This document shows positions 46,577 through 56,456 of a stretch of DNA of 64,000 bases, one piece after another. Each line of letters begins with the position of its first letter. Position 1 is the stretch's first letter. Below the pieces are notes generated by a model. That model was not told the DNA's origin and searched no databases. It saw only the letters and a program-made list of their open reading frames with translations. A program made the translations under genes and the position numbers. Origin of the DNA: Pragia fontium DSM 5563 = ATCC 49100 (GTDB taxonomy: Bacteria > Pseudomonadota > Gammaproteobacteria > Enterobacterales > Enterobacteriaceae); contig NZ_FOLW01000003.1 in the NCBI RefSeq assembly GCF_900112475.1, positions 378,871 through 442,870 of the forward strand, written 5' to 3'.

Positions 46577-46627
46577 TTGCCCGATTCCCTGTCAATATTC
46601 ATGAAATGATGAGATTAAGGATAAAAT

Positions 46628-48034
46628 ATGCGAAAAGCCCTCCCACAACTGCAGCGCGGCCTTAATGCTCGGCATATCCGCTTTATTGCTTTAGGGTCTG
46701 CAATCGGTACTGGATTATTTTATGGTTCGGCCTCGGCCATACAGATGGCGGGTCCCGCCGTACTGCTGGCCTATCTTATCGGTGGTATTGCGGTTTTTAT
46801 CGTAATGCGTGCCTTGGGTGAAATGGCGGTTCATCTTCCCATCGTGGGTTCTTTTGGTAGTTATGCCAGACAGTATCTGGGGCCACTGGCCGGATTTATT
46901 ACCGGTTGGACCTATGCCTTTGAGATGATTATCGTTTGTTTAGCTGACGTCACCGCCTTTGGTATTTATATGGGGCTGTGGTTTCCCGATGTTCCTCAAT
47001 GGATATGGGTACTCGGCGTCATCTTTTTGATTGGTGCTTTGAACCTTTTACACGTTCGTGTATTTGGTGAAATGGAATTCTGGCTGTCGCTGGTTAAGGT
47101 TGTCGCCATCATCGCGATGATTGTGGCCGGCGGCGCTATCCTGATATTCGGTAGCGGTGGGCACTTCGTTTCATCAGGCTTCGATAATTTATGGATGCAC
47201 GGTGGCTTTGCACCAAATGGCATCAGCGGCGTCATCGCCTCTCTAACCATTGTGATGTTTGCTTTTGGTGGTATCGAGATCATCGGTATTACTGCCAGTG
47301 AAGCTAAAGATCCGACTAAGGTTATTCCTCGGGCGATCAACACCATTCCGATGCGTATTTTGCTGTTTTATGTTTTAACCCTGTTGGTCTTAATGTCGCT
47401 ATCGCCTTGGAATACTATTGGTCAAGCAGGTAGTCCATTCGTTGAAATTTTTAGCAGTCTGGGCATTTCATCAGCCGCTAATATTCTTAACCTTATCGTG
47501 ATTACTGCGGCTATTTCGGCCATCAATAGTGATATTTTTGGTGCCGGTCGCATGATGTACGGTATGGCAAAAGAGGGAATGGCACCGAAAAGTTTCCTGA
47601 GAATTGCCAGTAACGGCGTGCCTTGGATGACGGTTGTGGTGATGGCGGGGACATTATTGGTTGGCGTGGTGCTAAATTACTTAATACCTGAAAGCGTATT
47701 TCTGGTTATTGCTTCAATTGCTGCCTTCGCAACCATCTGGGTATGGCTGATGATCCTACTTTCTCAGTTCTCCATGCGTCGTGGTATGACGAAAGAACAG
47801 ATGAAACAGTTGAAGTTCCCGATTCCATGGTGGCCAATCGCGCCAGCGCTAACGATTGTGTTTATGTTATTTGTTTTGGCAATGTTGGGTTACTTTGCTA
47901 ATACACGCGCAGCACTGTTCGTTGGGTTGGGGTGGATAATTATGTTAACGATTGTCTACTATGTGAAAATCAAAGGCAAAGTGGACGTTGTCACACCAGA
48001 GTTGCTTTATAAGGAAGATTTAAGTTCCGATTAA
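46628..48034 (+). CDS. hutT: Amino-acid permease (ProY/HutT-like)
   Basis: This 468-residue APC-family transporter has about 12 membrane segments and the family motif [15 protein letters not shown] near residue 21, plus [17 protein letters not shown] near residue 215. It resembles E. coli ProY and pseudomonad HutT. Its place after hutH suggests histidine import, though proline-type transporters look similar, so substrate is inferred from context. A strong terminator follows. Confidence 0.82.
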   Translation: MRKALPQLQRGLNARHIRFIALGSAIGTGLFYGSASAIQMAGPAVLLAYLIGGIAVFIVMRALGEMAVHLPIVGSFGSYARQYLGPLAGFITGWTYAFEMIIVCLADVTAFGIYMGLWFPDVPQWIWVLGVIFLIGALNLLHVRVFGEMEFWLSLVKVVAIIAMIVAGGAILIFGSGGHFVSSGFDNLWMHGGFAPNGISGVIASLTIVMFAFGGIEIIGITASEAKDPTKVIPRAINTIPMRILLFYVLTLLVLMSLSPWNTIGQAGSPFVEIFSSLGISSAANILNLIVITAAISAINSDIFGAGRMMYGMAKEGMAPKSFLRIASNGVPWMTVVVMAGTLLVGVVLNYLIPESVFLVIASIAAFATIWVWLMILLSQFSMRRGMTKEQMKQLKFPIPWWPIAPALTIVFMLFVLAMLGYFANTRAALFVGLGWIIMLTIVYYVKIKGKVDVVTPELLYKEDLSSD

Positions 48035-48065
48035 TCTCGTTTAACGTCGGCGCTTGAAATCACTG

Positions 48066-48097
48066 GCCCGAGTTCTTTATTGAACTCGGGCTTTTTT
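48066..48097 (+). terminator. Intrinsic terminator after the hut permease gene
   Basis: GCCCGAGTTC (48066-48075) pairs perfectly with GAACTCGGGC (48082-48091), followed by six T. It lies in the convergent gap with lutC and ends the hut cluster. Confidence 0.92.
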
Positions 48098-48110
48098 ATG
48101 GACACTAAAT

Positions 48111-48818
48111 TCAGCAGTCTTCCAGTACAACGTAAGCGGCATGAACCGGGCCATGAACGCCAAATACTTTGATTAACTCAATATCGGCGGTTGAGCTAGG
48201 TCCACCAATCAGATTAATGCAAGAGGGCATACGTTCCCCGGCCTGAGCCATTTGGTGTAACCGCTGTGCCATTTGAGCCACGCGGGGAAGAATGGTGCTT
48301 TTACGCAGCACAAAAACCGAGGTTTCCGGTAATAGACTGACCGACCGACCACGTTCCGGTGCCGAGAACAAAACAACACCACCGGACTCTGTTAGCCCTG
48401 CTTCGGCATACACCAAACCCACCTTGGCTTTTTCCGCCATATGAATGTTGTCTTCACCGTTGCTCGGATCCCATTCATAGGCATCAAACTGTTCTTTTAA
48501 TGCCGGGGTAATGCCCAATTCTTTCAGGCGTTGATCCCCGCTGACCACGACGGGAGAGCTGCCGTAGCGCTCACACAAGGCGATAACGTCGGCGATAAGT
48601 GATTCAGGACGGCTAAGAACGCAGGTAACCTTTTGGGTGCTGGCAAACTCTAAAAACTCCTGACAGAGTTGATCCTGAGTTTTATCCGTCAGACGAGTTT
48701 GTGGATATTGATTAACCGGGTTGCTGCCCTCGGCAGGGACATGACGGACTTCACGCCCTAATTGACGGGCAATTTCGCTGAGAAACGAGGTTCGATTTTG
48801 TTCATTCATCAACATCAT
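48111..48818 (-). CDS. lutC: L-lactate utilisation protein LutC
   Basis: LutC (YkgG family, 235 residues) is part of the LutABC iron-sulfur complex that oxidises L-lactate to pyruvate. The family region AKVGLVYAEAGLTESGG and the C-terminal GGPSSTADIELIKVFGVHGP are present. Its ATG overlaps the lutB stop codon by one base (TAATG). An alternative start three codons inside is possible. It is the last gene of the lctP-lutABC run. Confidence 0.92.
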   Translation of the reverse strand: MMLMNEQNRTSFLSEIARQLGREVRHVPAEGSNPVNQYPQTRLTDKTQDQLCQEFLEFASTQKVTCVLSRPESLIADVIALCERYGSSPVVVSGDQRLKELGITPALKEQFDAYEWDPSNGEDNIHMAEKAKVGLVYAEAGLTESGGVVLFSAPERGRSVSLLPETSVFVLRKSTILPRVAQMAQRLHQMAQAGERMPSCINLIGGPSSTADIELIKVFGVHGPVHAAYVVLEDC

Positions 48819-50239
48819 TATTTATTCCTTTCCGCCTGATGACGTTTAAACCAACTACGGAAACCTTCACCGTCCGGTGCCGGTAAGTCGCGCGCTTCAG
48901 TCCAGTCGTTCAGGACGCTAATGCTGAGCGGGGCTTTGCCGTCTTTGATCATCCAGTTGGCCATTTTAGCCCCCATGGTCATACCGACTTTCCACAGGGC
49001 AGGGTGAGCATTGGCATAGTTAAACATTTTGGTGAAACGCCGTTCGCCTTTTGGCGTTAGGCCGGTTTCAGCCATGACTCGCCGGTGTTTTAAAATCAAT
49101 TGGGCTAATGGAATTTTCACCGGACAAACCTGATTACAAGCGTTACACAGTGAGCAGGCATAAGGCAGATCGTGAAAATCTTCATAACCCCCCAGCAAAG
49201 GAGATATCACTGCGCCAATTGGACCTGGATAAATAGAACCATAACCATGACCACCTATTTGGCGGTAGGCTGGGCAAGTGTTTAAGCAGGCACCGCAGCG
49301 AATACAGCGTAGTACATCTTTAAATTCTGAACCGAGGATTTTAGAGCGACCATTATCTACAATCACCAGATGGAACTCTTCCGGACCGTCGACATGACCT
49401 TCTTCCCGAGGACCCGTTAGCCAGGTGTTATAGCTGGTTAACCGGGTGCCAACGGCGCTGCGGCACAGCAGAGTGATCAAGACATCGACTTCTTCAAAGG
49501 TTGGCGCAATGCGTTCCATGCCCATGACGGCGATATGGGTTTTAGGCAGTGTGGTGGCCATTCTGAGGTTACCTTCGTTGGTCACCAGACAAATACTACC
49601 GGTTTCTGCAACGGCGAAGTTACAGCCGCTGATACCGATATCTGCTTCAAGAAAATCTTTACGAATTCTTTCGCGGATAAATAGCGTCATGGCCTCAGGG
49701 GTTTCAGAGCCGTCATAACCCAGTTTTTCGTGCAAAACCTTTTGAATCTGGTAGCGGTCTTTGTGTATTGCCGGTACCACGATGTGCGATGGGGGATCGT
49801 TATCAACCTGTAGAATATATTCACCCAAATCGGTTTCAATGACTTCAATGCCTTCGCTCTGGAGTACGTGGTTCAGGCCGATCTCTTCCGTCACCATGGA
49901 CTTGGACTTAACCACCTTCTTCGCCTGCTTTTGCTTGGCAACGTCACGAATATAGTTGGTTGCATCTTCTTTGGTACTGGCAAAATAAACGTGGCCGCCG
50001 TTTTCGGTTACTTTTTCTGATAATTGATACAAATAAGCATCAAGGTTTTCCAGAACATGGTTACGAATTTGTTCTGCGCGATCGCGCCAGTCTTCCCAAT
50101 GCCCTAGTTCATTGACCATTATCTGGCGGTTAGCTCCGATACGTTCCTGAGCCATCGCCACGGCTTTACGCATGATGGTATCTTCCATCTCTGCTTTGAT
50201 ACGTGGTTTAAACGCGATATTGCTGGTTTTCATCGACAT
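48818..50239 (-). CDS. lutB: Lactate utilisation iron-sulfur protein LutB
   Basis: This 473-residue protein is the large iron-sulfur subunit of the LutABC lactate oxidase (E. coli YkgF). It has an N-terminal LUD domain and two [4Fe-4S] ferredoxin-like clusters near the C-terminal third: CIRCGACLNTC and CSLCNACNQVC, each followed by Pro. AAGGGGAT precedes the ATG. It follows lutA by ten bases. Confidence 0.95.
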   Translation of the reverse strand: MSMKTSNIAFKPRIKAEMEDTIMRKAVAMAQERIGANRQIMVNELGHWEDWRDRAEQIRNHVLENLDAYLYQLSEKVTENGGHVYFASTKEDATNYIRDVAKQKQAKKVVKSKSMVTEEIGLNHVLQSEGIEVIETDLGEYILQVDNDPPSHIVVPAIHKDRYQIQKVLHEKLGYDGSETPEAMTLFIRERIRKDFLEADIGISGCNFAVAETGSICLVTNEGNLRMATTLPKTHIAVMGMERIAPTFEEVDVLITLLCRSAVGTRLTSYNTWLTGPREEGHVDGPEEFHLVIVDNGRSKILGSEFKDVLRCIRCGACLNTCPAYRQIGGHGYGSIYPGPIGAVISPLLGGYEDFHDLPYACSLCNACNQVCPVKIPLAQLILKHRRVMAETGLTPKGERRFTKMFNYANAHPALWKVGMTMGAKMANWMIKDGKAPLSISVLNDWTEARDLPAPDGEGFRSWFKRHQAERNK

Positions 50240-50249
50240 AGCTATCCCC

Positions 50250-50969
50250 TTAGCGGCTCATTAACACTTCAGCGATATGCATCACTTTTACCGGACGTTT
50301 TTCACGCGTCAGGCGGCCACTGATATTAATCAGGCAACTGGTGTCTGCACCAATCAGGTAATCCGGTTCAGCATCCATAATGTGCTGCACTTTTTCTTTC
50401 ACCATTTCGCCGGAAATTTCAGACATTTTGACCGAGAACGTACCGCCAAAACCGCAGCATGTTTCCTGATTAACGATAGGCAGTAGTTCAAGGCCTTCGA
50501 CGTTATTCAGTAACGTAATCGGCTCATCTTTGATGCCGAGTTTACGAAACAGGCTACAGGAAGGGTGATAGACCGCTTTGCCTGGCAGGCGAGCACCAAC
50601 GTTGACCACTCCAAGGGTGTGTACGATAAAGCCGGTTAAATCCTGCATCCGATCGGCAACCGCCTGAGCTCTGGCTGCCCACTCAGGTTCATCGGCTAAA
50701 TAAGTTGGGTAACTTTTTATCGCATAGGTACATGAGCCCGCAGGGGAAACTATCGGATAGTCATTATCTTCAAAAGTGGCGATCAGAGACTTCATTGCCG
50801 GTTTGGCATCGTTAACATAGCCACTGTTTAACGCCGGTTGCCCACAACATCCTTGGCGTTCAGGAAACAGGATTTCACATCCTAACTGCTCAAGCAGCAG
50901 CACGGTGTCCCGTGCCATATTAGCCTTGAGGGCGTCACCGATGCAGGTAACGTAAAAATTGACTTTCAT
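50250..50969 (-). CDS. lutA: Lactate utilisation protein LutA
   Basis: LutA (239 residues, E. coli YkgE) carries two CCG-domain motifs, Cys41-Cys42-Gly43 and Cys171-Cys172-Gly173, that bind an iron-sulfur cluster or haem-disulfide-reductase-like centre. It acts with LutB and LutC in L-lactate oxidation at the membrane/cytoplasm interface. It lies about 175 bases downstream of the lactate permease gene on the same strand; that gap holds no gene that I can support. Confidence 0.94.
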   Translation of the reverse strand: MKVNFYVTCIGDALKANMARDTVLLLEQLGCEILFPERQGCCGQPALNSGYVNDAKPAMKSLIATFEDNDYPIVSPAGSCTYAIKSYPTYLADEPEWAARAQAVADRMQDLTGFIVHTLGVVNVGARLPGKAVYHPSCSLFRKLGIKDEPITLLNNVEGLELLPIVNQETCCGFGGTFSVKMSEISGEMVKEKVQHIMDAEPDYLIGADTSCLINISGRLTREKRPVKVMHIAEVLMSR

Positions 50970-51143
50970 AAAATTTGACTCCAGAAACGATAGAGGTCTT
51001 GGTGCCAGAGACGACGTTCATATTGGCGATCGGAATAACGATTTGGTAGGAACGTTGATTGCTGGCATCTGGCTCTTTATTCTTTTTTTAATCATCAGAT
51101 GGCGAATTTTATCACCACCTGATGAGATCTTGTGTGATTTGTA

Positions 51144-52688
51144 TTACAAATGGAATAAATAGTACATAGCGCCAATTTTCAGGCCAAGAATAACGATGTA
51201 GATAGCGCAGTATTTTAGTGTGCCAGACATGATGGCACTGCCCTGACCATCCATTCGGGTAGCTGAAACGGCAATGGCAATACTCTGTGGGGAGATCATT
51301 TTACCGCCGGTGGCACCGGCGGTATTGGCTGCCGCCAGTAATATAGGATCAATGCCTAGTTGAGTTGCTGCGCTGGTCTGTAGTTTACCAAACAGGACGT
51401 TGGAGTTAGTGTCACTGCCGGTCACAAAGGTGCCCAAGGCGCCAATGACTGGTGCAATGAAGATATAGCCGGTGCCGGTAACGCTGACTAAGGTATTGGC
51501 GATATCGCCAATCATACCGCTGGTGTCCATGACGGTCGCCATGGCAACGATGGCGGTAATGGCAATAATGGAGTTTTTCAACTGAACTACCGTGCTCCAA
51601 AGAACCGAGAACAGCGTTGAAATTTTTGCCCCCTGAATAATCCCACCGATAAAGGTGGCGATAATAATCAGGACTCCAGGCGTGCTTAGCCACTCAATCT
51701 TCAATTTCAGAATATGTGCATCGTTTAGCGCGTAAGGAATCACGCTTGATACTTGTCCCACCGTGTTCTTGATGGTTGGAAACAGCGGAGAACACAGCAA
51801 GATGAATAAGAATGTCAGTAAATAGATAGCACTGGCACGGATTAGGGCTGAGCCTGAATAATGCTGCTGGTTTTTTTCTGTTGGCTCACCTTGTTCTGCT
51901 GCCGGTTTTTTATAGCGTTTAGCGAGGAAAATGGTCACCAGCAAGCTAACCAGACTACCAGCAAAGGCAGGCAATTCGGCGCCTAAATAGGTGGCAACAA
52001 AATATTGAGGAATCAGGGTGCTGATACCGCACATGAGCGTAATAAAGAATACACCTTTAATAGCTTTGATCCCGCCGCCGGCAATGGCAACGATGACGAA
52101 GGGTAACAGGATATTGAACAGCGATAGCTGAATAATGATCATGCTACTGAGTTCGCGCACCGGCAATCCGGTTTGTTCCGCTAAAATAGACACCGGGATA
52201 CCGACGGCACCAAAGGCGGTAGGGACGGTGTTGGCGACCAGTGAAGCAATAGCCGCTTTAAGCGGATTGAAACCTAACGCGATCAGAATACCAATGGGAA
52301 TTGCTACTGCGGTTCCATAACCTGCTGCGGCTTCCAGAAAGCCACCAAAACACCAGGAAATAAGCAGGATCTGAATGCGTTTATCATCACTTATATTGGC
52401 CAGAACGTTTTTTAATACGTCCATGCTGCCGGTTTTCAGCATCAGGTTATAGCTGTAAATAGCACCCAGAATAACGATAATAATTGGCCATAAACCTTTA
52501 GAAGCACCATAAAGGGTCGACATAGAAAGGTTTTGTAACGGTGTTTTCCAAAAGATTCCGGCAATGATTAAAGTGATCATTAAAGAAATGATAACCGCAT
52601 AATGTATAGGCGTTTTTATCTTTAAAATCATCACAATCATGGCGATTAATGGAATAATTCCCAACAAGAAGGAAAGATATTCGGACAT
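51144..52688 (-). CDS. lctP: L-lactate permease
   Basis: This 514-residue LctP-family transporter has about 12-13 membrane segments and the family regions FGGFLEAAAGYGTAVAIPIG and GATGGKMISPQSIAIA. It should import L-lactate (and perhaps glycolate) with protons. It is first in the lctP-lutA-lutB-lutC order, so uptake and oxidation are together. No lldR or lutR regulator gene is adjacent. AAAGGTACC precedes the ATG. Confidence 0.93.
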   Translation of the reverse strand: MSEYLSFLLGIIPLIAMIVMILKIKTPIHYAVIISLMITLIIAGIFWKTPLQNLSMSTLYGASKGLWPIIIVILGAIYSYNLMLKTGSMDVLKNVLANISDDKRIQILLISWCFGGFLEAAAGYGTAVAIPIGILIALGFNPLKAAIASLVANTVPTAFGAVGIPVSILAEQTGLPVRELSSMIIIQLSLFNILLPFVIVAIAGGGIKAIKGVFFITLMCGISTLIPQYFVATYLGAELPAFAGSLVSLLVTIFLAKRYKKPAAEQGEPTEKNQQHYSGSALIRASAIYLLTFLFILLCSPLFPTIKNTVGQVSSVIPYALNDAHILKLKIEWLSTPGVLIIIATFIGGIIQGAKISTLFSVLWSTVVQLKNSIIAITAIVAMATVMDTSGMIGDIANTLVSVTGTGYIFIAPVIGALGTFVTGSDTNSNVLFGKLQTSAATQLGIDPILLAAANTAGATGGKMISPQSIAIAVSATRMDGQGSAIMSGTLKYCAIYIVILGLKIGAMYYLFHL

Positions 52689-52772
52689 AGAGGTACCTTT
52701 GTATTTATCATATGATTTCTATTTTAGGTGAGAATTCTAGGGGTTATCATTTTACGATTCAGTGAGCTGAAA

Positions 52773-52784
52773 CGAGTTAACTCG
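52773..52784. promoter_or_regulatory. Palindrome in the lctP/yaeR divergent region
   Basis: CGAGTTAACTCG is a perfect 12-bp palindrome, 85 bases upstream of lctP and before yaeR on the other strand. A second one, ATCATATGAT, lies at 52707-52716. Either could be a regulator-binding site for the lactate operon; neither matches an operator that I recognise. Confidence 0.35.
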
Positions 52785-52868
52785 AAAAATACGCAGAAAT
52801 GATTATTGTATGATAAATTTCAATATATTGATTTTATTGAATATAAATTGATTTCGTTGGTGAGGGTG

Positions 52869-53264
52869 ATGGTCGGAATTAAGAAAATACACCATATAGC
52901 AGTGATCTGTACTGACTATGAGCAAAGTAAGCGTTTTTATTGTCATACATTAGGCTTCAAGCTAATGGCTGAACACTATCGGGCAGAGAGAAAGTCATGG
53001 AAGGCTGATCTATCAATGAACGGACAGTATATGATTGAACTCTTCTCTTTTCCTTCACCACCACCCAGAGTTAGTCAACCGGAGGCCTGCGGTTTGAGGC
53101 ATTTGGCTTTTAGCGTCGGCGATCTGGATGTCGCTGTCGCTGAATTAAAGGCCTCTGGCGTTGAGTGTGAGGAAGTAAGAATCGATCCTTATACTGGAAA
53201 ACGGTTTACTTTTTTTAGCGATCCGGATGGGCTCCCCTTGGAGTTTTATGAAGATAGTGAGTAA
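52869..53264 (+). CDS. yaeR: VOC-superfamily (glyoxalase-like) protein YaeR
   Basis: This 131-residue protein has the betaalphabetabetabeta VOC fold, with HHIAVICTDYEQSKRFY at the start and the metal-site-like LRHLAFSV and FSDPDGLPLEFYE segments. The family includes glyoxalases and dioxygenases, and the E. coli protein's substrate is not established. The start at 52869 (MVGIKKIHH) matches E. coli; an in-frame ATG at 52806 would add 21 unlike residues. tilS follows as in E. coli. Confidence 0.92.
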   Translation: MVGIKKIHHIAVICTDYEQSKRFYCHTLGFKLMAEHYRAERKSWKADLSMNGQYMIELFSFPSPPPRVSQPEACGLRHLAFSVGDLDVAVAELKASGVECEEVRIDPYTGKRFTFFSDPDGLPLEFYEDSE

Positions 53265-53328
53265 GTTGCTCGTTATCTTCCCTTTTTTTCACTAACATAC
53301 GGTATCTTTCCCTACGGGTAGCAATGCA

Positions 53329-54654
53329 ATGGGCAGTCATGAAGTGATACAGCAAATCGCCAAACGACTTGGGCGTGATAAGCGTATTTTAGTCGCGTTT
53401 AGCGGCGGTATTGATTCGTCCGTGTTATTACATGCTCTAGTGACTTTACGCTCAGAGCAGCATTCCGACCTGCAACTTAGAGCCATATATGTTCATCATG
53501 GGCTCAGTCGCTATGCTCAGGCGTGGGCTGAACATTGTCGAGCTCAGTGCGCTCAGTGGCAAGTTCCTTTTCAGGTCGCTCACGTTGATGTTGACCCTTC
53601 AGAAGCGGGCATTGAGGCCGCAGCACGTGAAGCACGCTATCAGGCGATAAGTGCATTACTGAATGATGGAGAGGTGTTGGCTACGGCTCAGCACTTAGAT
53701 GACCAGTGCGAAACCTTTCTGTTGGCTTTAAAACGTGGCAGTGGGCCGGCGGGGTTATCTGCGATGCCATTCAATATGCCTTTTGGTGTTCATCGACAAA
53801 TCCGTCCGATGTTGGATATTTCCCGACGTCAAATCGAAGATTATGCGAAAAAGAACGGGTTAAGTTGGGTGGAAGATGACAGCAATCAGGATGCCCGCTT
53901 TGACCGTAATTTTTTGCGTTTACAGATATTACCGGCGATAGCCCAGCGCTGGCCTCACTTTTCTAACATGGTTTCCCGTAGCGCAGGCTTATGTGCTGAA
54001 CAGGAATCCTTGCTGGATGAACTTTTGGCACCTGATTTGTCGAGGTTGATGTCTGCCGATGGTGCAATGGATATTGATGGATTAGTGCACGTCTCTGAGA
54101 TGAAGAGACGCGCAATACTGCGCCGTTGGCTAAGCCAACATCAGGTGCTGATGCCTTCGCAGGAGCAACTGGAAAAACTATGGCATGAAGTGGCGTTGAG
54201 TAAACCTGATGCGGAACCCGTATTGCAATTGGGCATGCATCAAGTGCGCCGCTATCGTCAGCGTTTATATTTGCTGCCACTTTTTCAAGGGATTGAGAGC
54301 GTGGTGCTGGCGTGGCGTGGCGAAACATCTTTGATGCTTCCAGACTGTTTAGGCCAGCTGACATTGGCTGAGTCAGGTATTCATGTGCGGGCACCAACGG
54401 TAGAGGAAAAGGTTACGGTACGCTTTTCTGCGCCAGGAAGCCTGACGGTACGCGTAACTGACCGTCGCCACTCCAGAGAACTCAAAAAATTATGGCAGGA
54501 GTTGGGTGTTCCCCCTTGGCTGCGCCAGAGAACGCCATTGCTGTTTTATGGGGAAATCTTGATCGCAGCAATTGGCTTGTTTGTTACGCTGGAGGGGCAG
54601 TCCGTAGCGGATAAACCGGTTTGGTGTATTCATTATGATAAGAATATAGCTTGA
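53329..54654 (+). CDS. tilS: tRNA(Ile)-lysidine synthase
   Basis: TilS converts C34 of tRNA-Ile(CAU) to lysidine so that it reads AUA codons, and it is essential. The 441-residue protein has the PP-loop SGGIDS at residues 25-30, the ATAQHLDDQCETFLLALKRG segment and a C-terminal domain ending in the LLFYGEILIAAIG region. It follows yaeR by about 65 bases. Size and motifs are intact. Confidence 0.97.
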   Translation: MGSHEVIQQIAKRLGRDKRILVAFSGGIDSSVLLHALVTLRSEQHSDLQLRAIYVHHGLSRYAQAWAEHCRAQCAQWQVPFQVAHVDVDPSEAGIEAAAREARYQAISALLNDGEVLATAQHLDDQCETFLLALKRGSGPAGLSAMPFNMPFGVHRQIRPMLDISRRQIEDYAKKNGLSWVEDDSNQDARFDRNFLRLQILPAIAQRWPHFSNMVSRSAGLCAEQESLLDELLAPDLSRLMSADGAMDIDGLVHVSEMKRRAILRRWLSQHQVLMPSQEQLEKLWHEVALSKPDAEPVLQLGMHQVRRYRQRLYLLPLFQGIESVVLAWRGETSLMLPDCLGQLTLAESGIHVRAPTVEEKVTVRFSAPGSLTVRVTDRRHSRELKKLWQELGVPPWLRQRTPLLFYGEILIAAIGLFVTLEGQSVADKPVWCIHYDKNIA

Positions 54655-54721
54655 TAACACGATAATAAATTGATTGGTTTTATTCATAAGCAATGTGATT
54701 GGTCTACCAGAGGTGAATATA

Positions 54722-55042
54722 ATGAAAAAAGCATTACTCTTATTAGGTGGTGCGTTAATGATTAACTTTTCGGTTTATGCTGCGGGTGATGTTGAAGCAG
54801 GAAAGAGTAAATCAGCAAAGTGTGTCAGTTGTCATGGCGTTAATGGCAAAGTTTCTATTCCTACCTATCCTAATCTTGCTGGACAGAATGAAGTTTATTT
54901 AGACGTATCTATGCATGCCTATAAAAAAGGTGAGCGTACCGGTGGTTTGGCAACGGTAATGAGCGCCTATGTGAACAATTTATCTGATCAGGATATTGCT
55001 GATTTAGCTGCGTATTACGCTAGTTTGGGTGAGAAAGAGTAG
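54722..55042 (+). CDS. Periplasmic monohaem cytochrome c
   Basis: This 106-residue class I cytochrome c has a signal peptide ending near Ala20-Ala21, one haem motif Cys34-Val-Ser-Cys37-His38 and a likely axial Met80. It looks like a single-domain cytochrome c553 or half of a c4. It should shuttle electrons in the periplasm, but no oxidase or reductase gene is next to it. The start at 54722 follows AGAGGTG. I do not know it at this site in E. coli, where rof/yaeP follow tilS. Confidence 0.9.
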   Translation: MKKALLLLGGALMINFSVYAAGDVEAGKSKSAKCVSCHGVNGKVSIPTYPNLAGQNEVYLDVSMHAYKKGERTGGLATVMSAYVNNLSDQDIADLAAYYASLGEKE

Positions 55043-55097
55043 AGGATGGTACAAGAGTGGTAAAAACGGGCAGTTTACCTGCCCGGGTTCGGAAAAA

Positions 55098-55358
55098 TCA
55101 GTCGGCAAGACTGATCTCAATTTTGCCAATCGTTGGATGACTGAAGTAAGCAATGTTGTCGAGTCTCAGCTCTTTTTGTTCTCCGGCAACATCAACAATC
55201 AGATATTCAACCTGCTTTCTTAACAGTAAATCGCAGGCTTTAGCCTCCAGTCTTTCACCACCTCTTAGTTTTATCTCAAGAACTAAATGGTGCTGACAGG
55301 CGAGCTCTAAATTATCATAGTCATCACAGTTTATGGGTTGGTACTCTTTTTCAGTCAT
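55098..55358 (-). CDS. rof: Rho-binding antiterminator Rof
   Basis: Rof (YaeO) binds the Rho N-terminal domain and inhibits Rho-dependent termination. The 86-residue product keeps [18 protein letters not shown] and the beta-barrel [18 protein letters not shown]. The start at 55358 overlaps the end of yaeP by eight bases; a start at 55370 is less likely by comparison with E. coli. The yaeP-rof pair is conserved in enterics. Confidence 0.93.
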   Translation of the reverse strand: MTEKEYQPINCDDYDNLELACQHHLVLEIKLRGGERLEAKACDLLLRKQVEYLIVDVAGEQKELRLDNIAYFSHPTIGKIEISLAD

Positions 55359-55551
55359 CACCATAATCACTCACCAATAAATTAGCGGCAGCATAAGCCG
55401 CTTGTTCCCTAACGGCAGACGATAGCGTTTCATCAGCGGCAATATCGTCTAGTGTTTTTAATACGCATCCTAACGCATCTGACACATACCCAAGATCGCC
55501 GCTGGCGATTTGAGCATATTTACGACGAACAAGTTCGCTGTAGTTGTGCAT
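55351..55551 (-). CDS. yaeP: UPF0253 family protein YaeP
   Basis: This 66-residue protein matches E. coli YaeP in length and sequence ([30 protein letters not shown]). Its function is unknown. GGGAGGATG lies just before the ATG. It overlaps rof and is the first gene of the pair. Confidence 0.93.
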   Translation of the reverse strand: MHNYSELVRRKYAQIASGDLGYVSDALGCVLKTLDDIAADETLSSAVREQAAYAAANLLVSDYGDD

Positions 55552-55903
55552 GTCATCCTCCCTGGCAGCTCATCTCATGTTATGCCGCGTTACTCGGCAA
55601 AACCAAATCAATGTCAGAATGTTATCTGCACCGATCACCGTGCTGACTATAGCATAGTTGTTATTCTTTATATCAGCTACTTGGAGACGGTTTGGATAAT
55701 AAATTTATCGGATTGATTTACTCTAAATTTATTCCGCTTAGCAGTGCATTTTCAATGTGTTATTCGCCAAAATTTTATGTCTAAGATATCGGTGGATTAT
55801 GTTTATGCCAGACGATTAACTACCTGATTAACGATGTGTTCCGGTGATGAATTGGTTACACTAGCCACCACTTTACTCTTTTATTCATTCGGGCACTCCT
55901 TTC
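55552..55903. other. Non-coding gap between yaeP and yaeQ
   Basis: This 352-base divergent intergenic region is AT-rich in its middle part. Apart from the possible yaeP promoter at 55646-55654, I see no gene, strong hairpin or repeat that I can support. Confidence 0.6.
55646..55654 (-). promoter_or_regulatory. Possible extended -10 promoter of yaeP-rof
   Basis: On the minus strand TGC-TATAGT forms an extended -10 about 95 bases before yaeP. The -35 region is poor, as is common with extended -10 promoters. Confidence 0.4.
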
Positions 55904-56452
55904 ATGGCGTTGAAAGCAACAATATATAAAGCAACGGTAAACGTTGCGGATATGGATCGACAGGTCTATTCCGATACAGGATTAACTCTGGCGCAGCACC
56001 CATCAGAGACTGAGCAACGGATGATGCTACGTTTGCTGGCCTGGATTTGTCATGCCGATGAACGCTTATTTTTCACTAAAGGGCTGTGTGCGGACGATGA
56101 GCCGGAATTATGGCTGCGTAATGACCATAACGGTATCGTCCTTTGGGTTGAGCTGGGATTACCTGATGAGAAACGATTAAGGAAAGCCTGCCATCAATCA
56201 GAGCAGGTGGTGTTATATACTTATAGTGAAAGGGCGGCTAAAGTGTGGTGGCAACAAAATCAAAGTAAGTTAGAAGGCCACAAAAATTTAGCCGTCTATT
56301 TTATCGATGATGTTCAGCTTAAACAGCTGTCTTCAATGTGTCAGCGAAATATGCAGCTACAGGCGACGATTCAGGATAGTGCCGTCTGGCTATCCGATAG
56401 TCAGAATAACTGTGAGTTGACGTTTGAAACCTGGAAAATATTCGGCGAATAA
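55904..56452 (+). CDS. yaeQ: YaeQ family protein
   Basis: This 182-residue protein matches E. coli YaeQ (181 residues), with [19 protein letters not shown] at the N-terminus and [20 protein letters not shown] in the middle. The fold is PD-(D/E)XK-like and the function unsettled; an early report linked it to suppression of RfaH loss. It is followed by arfB after four bases, as in E. coli. Confidence 0.94.
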   Translation: MALKATIYKATVNVADMDRQVYSDTGLTLAQHPSETEQRMMLRLLAWICHADERLFFTKGLCADDEPELWLRNDHNGIVLWVELGLPDEKRLRKACHQSEQVVLYTYSERAAKVWWQQNQSKLEGHKNLAVYFIDDVQLKQLSSMCQRNMQLQATIQDSAVWLSDSQNNCELTFETWKIFGE

Positions 56453-56456
56453 TGTT

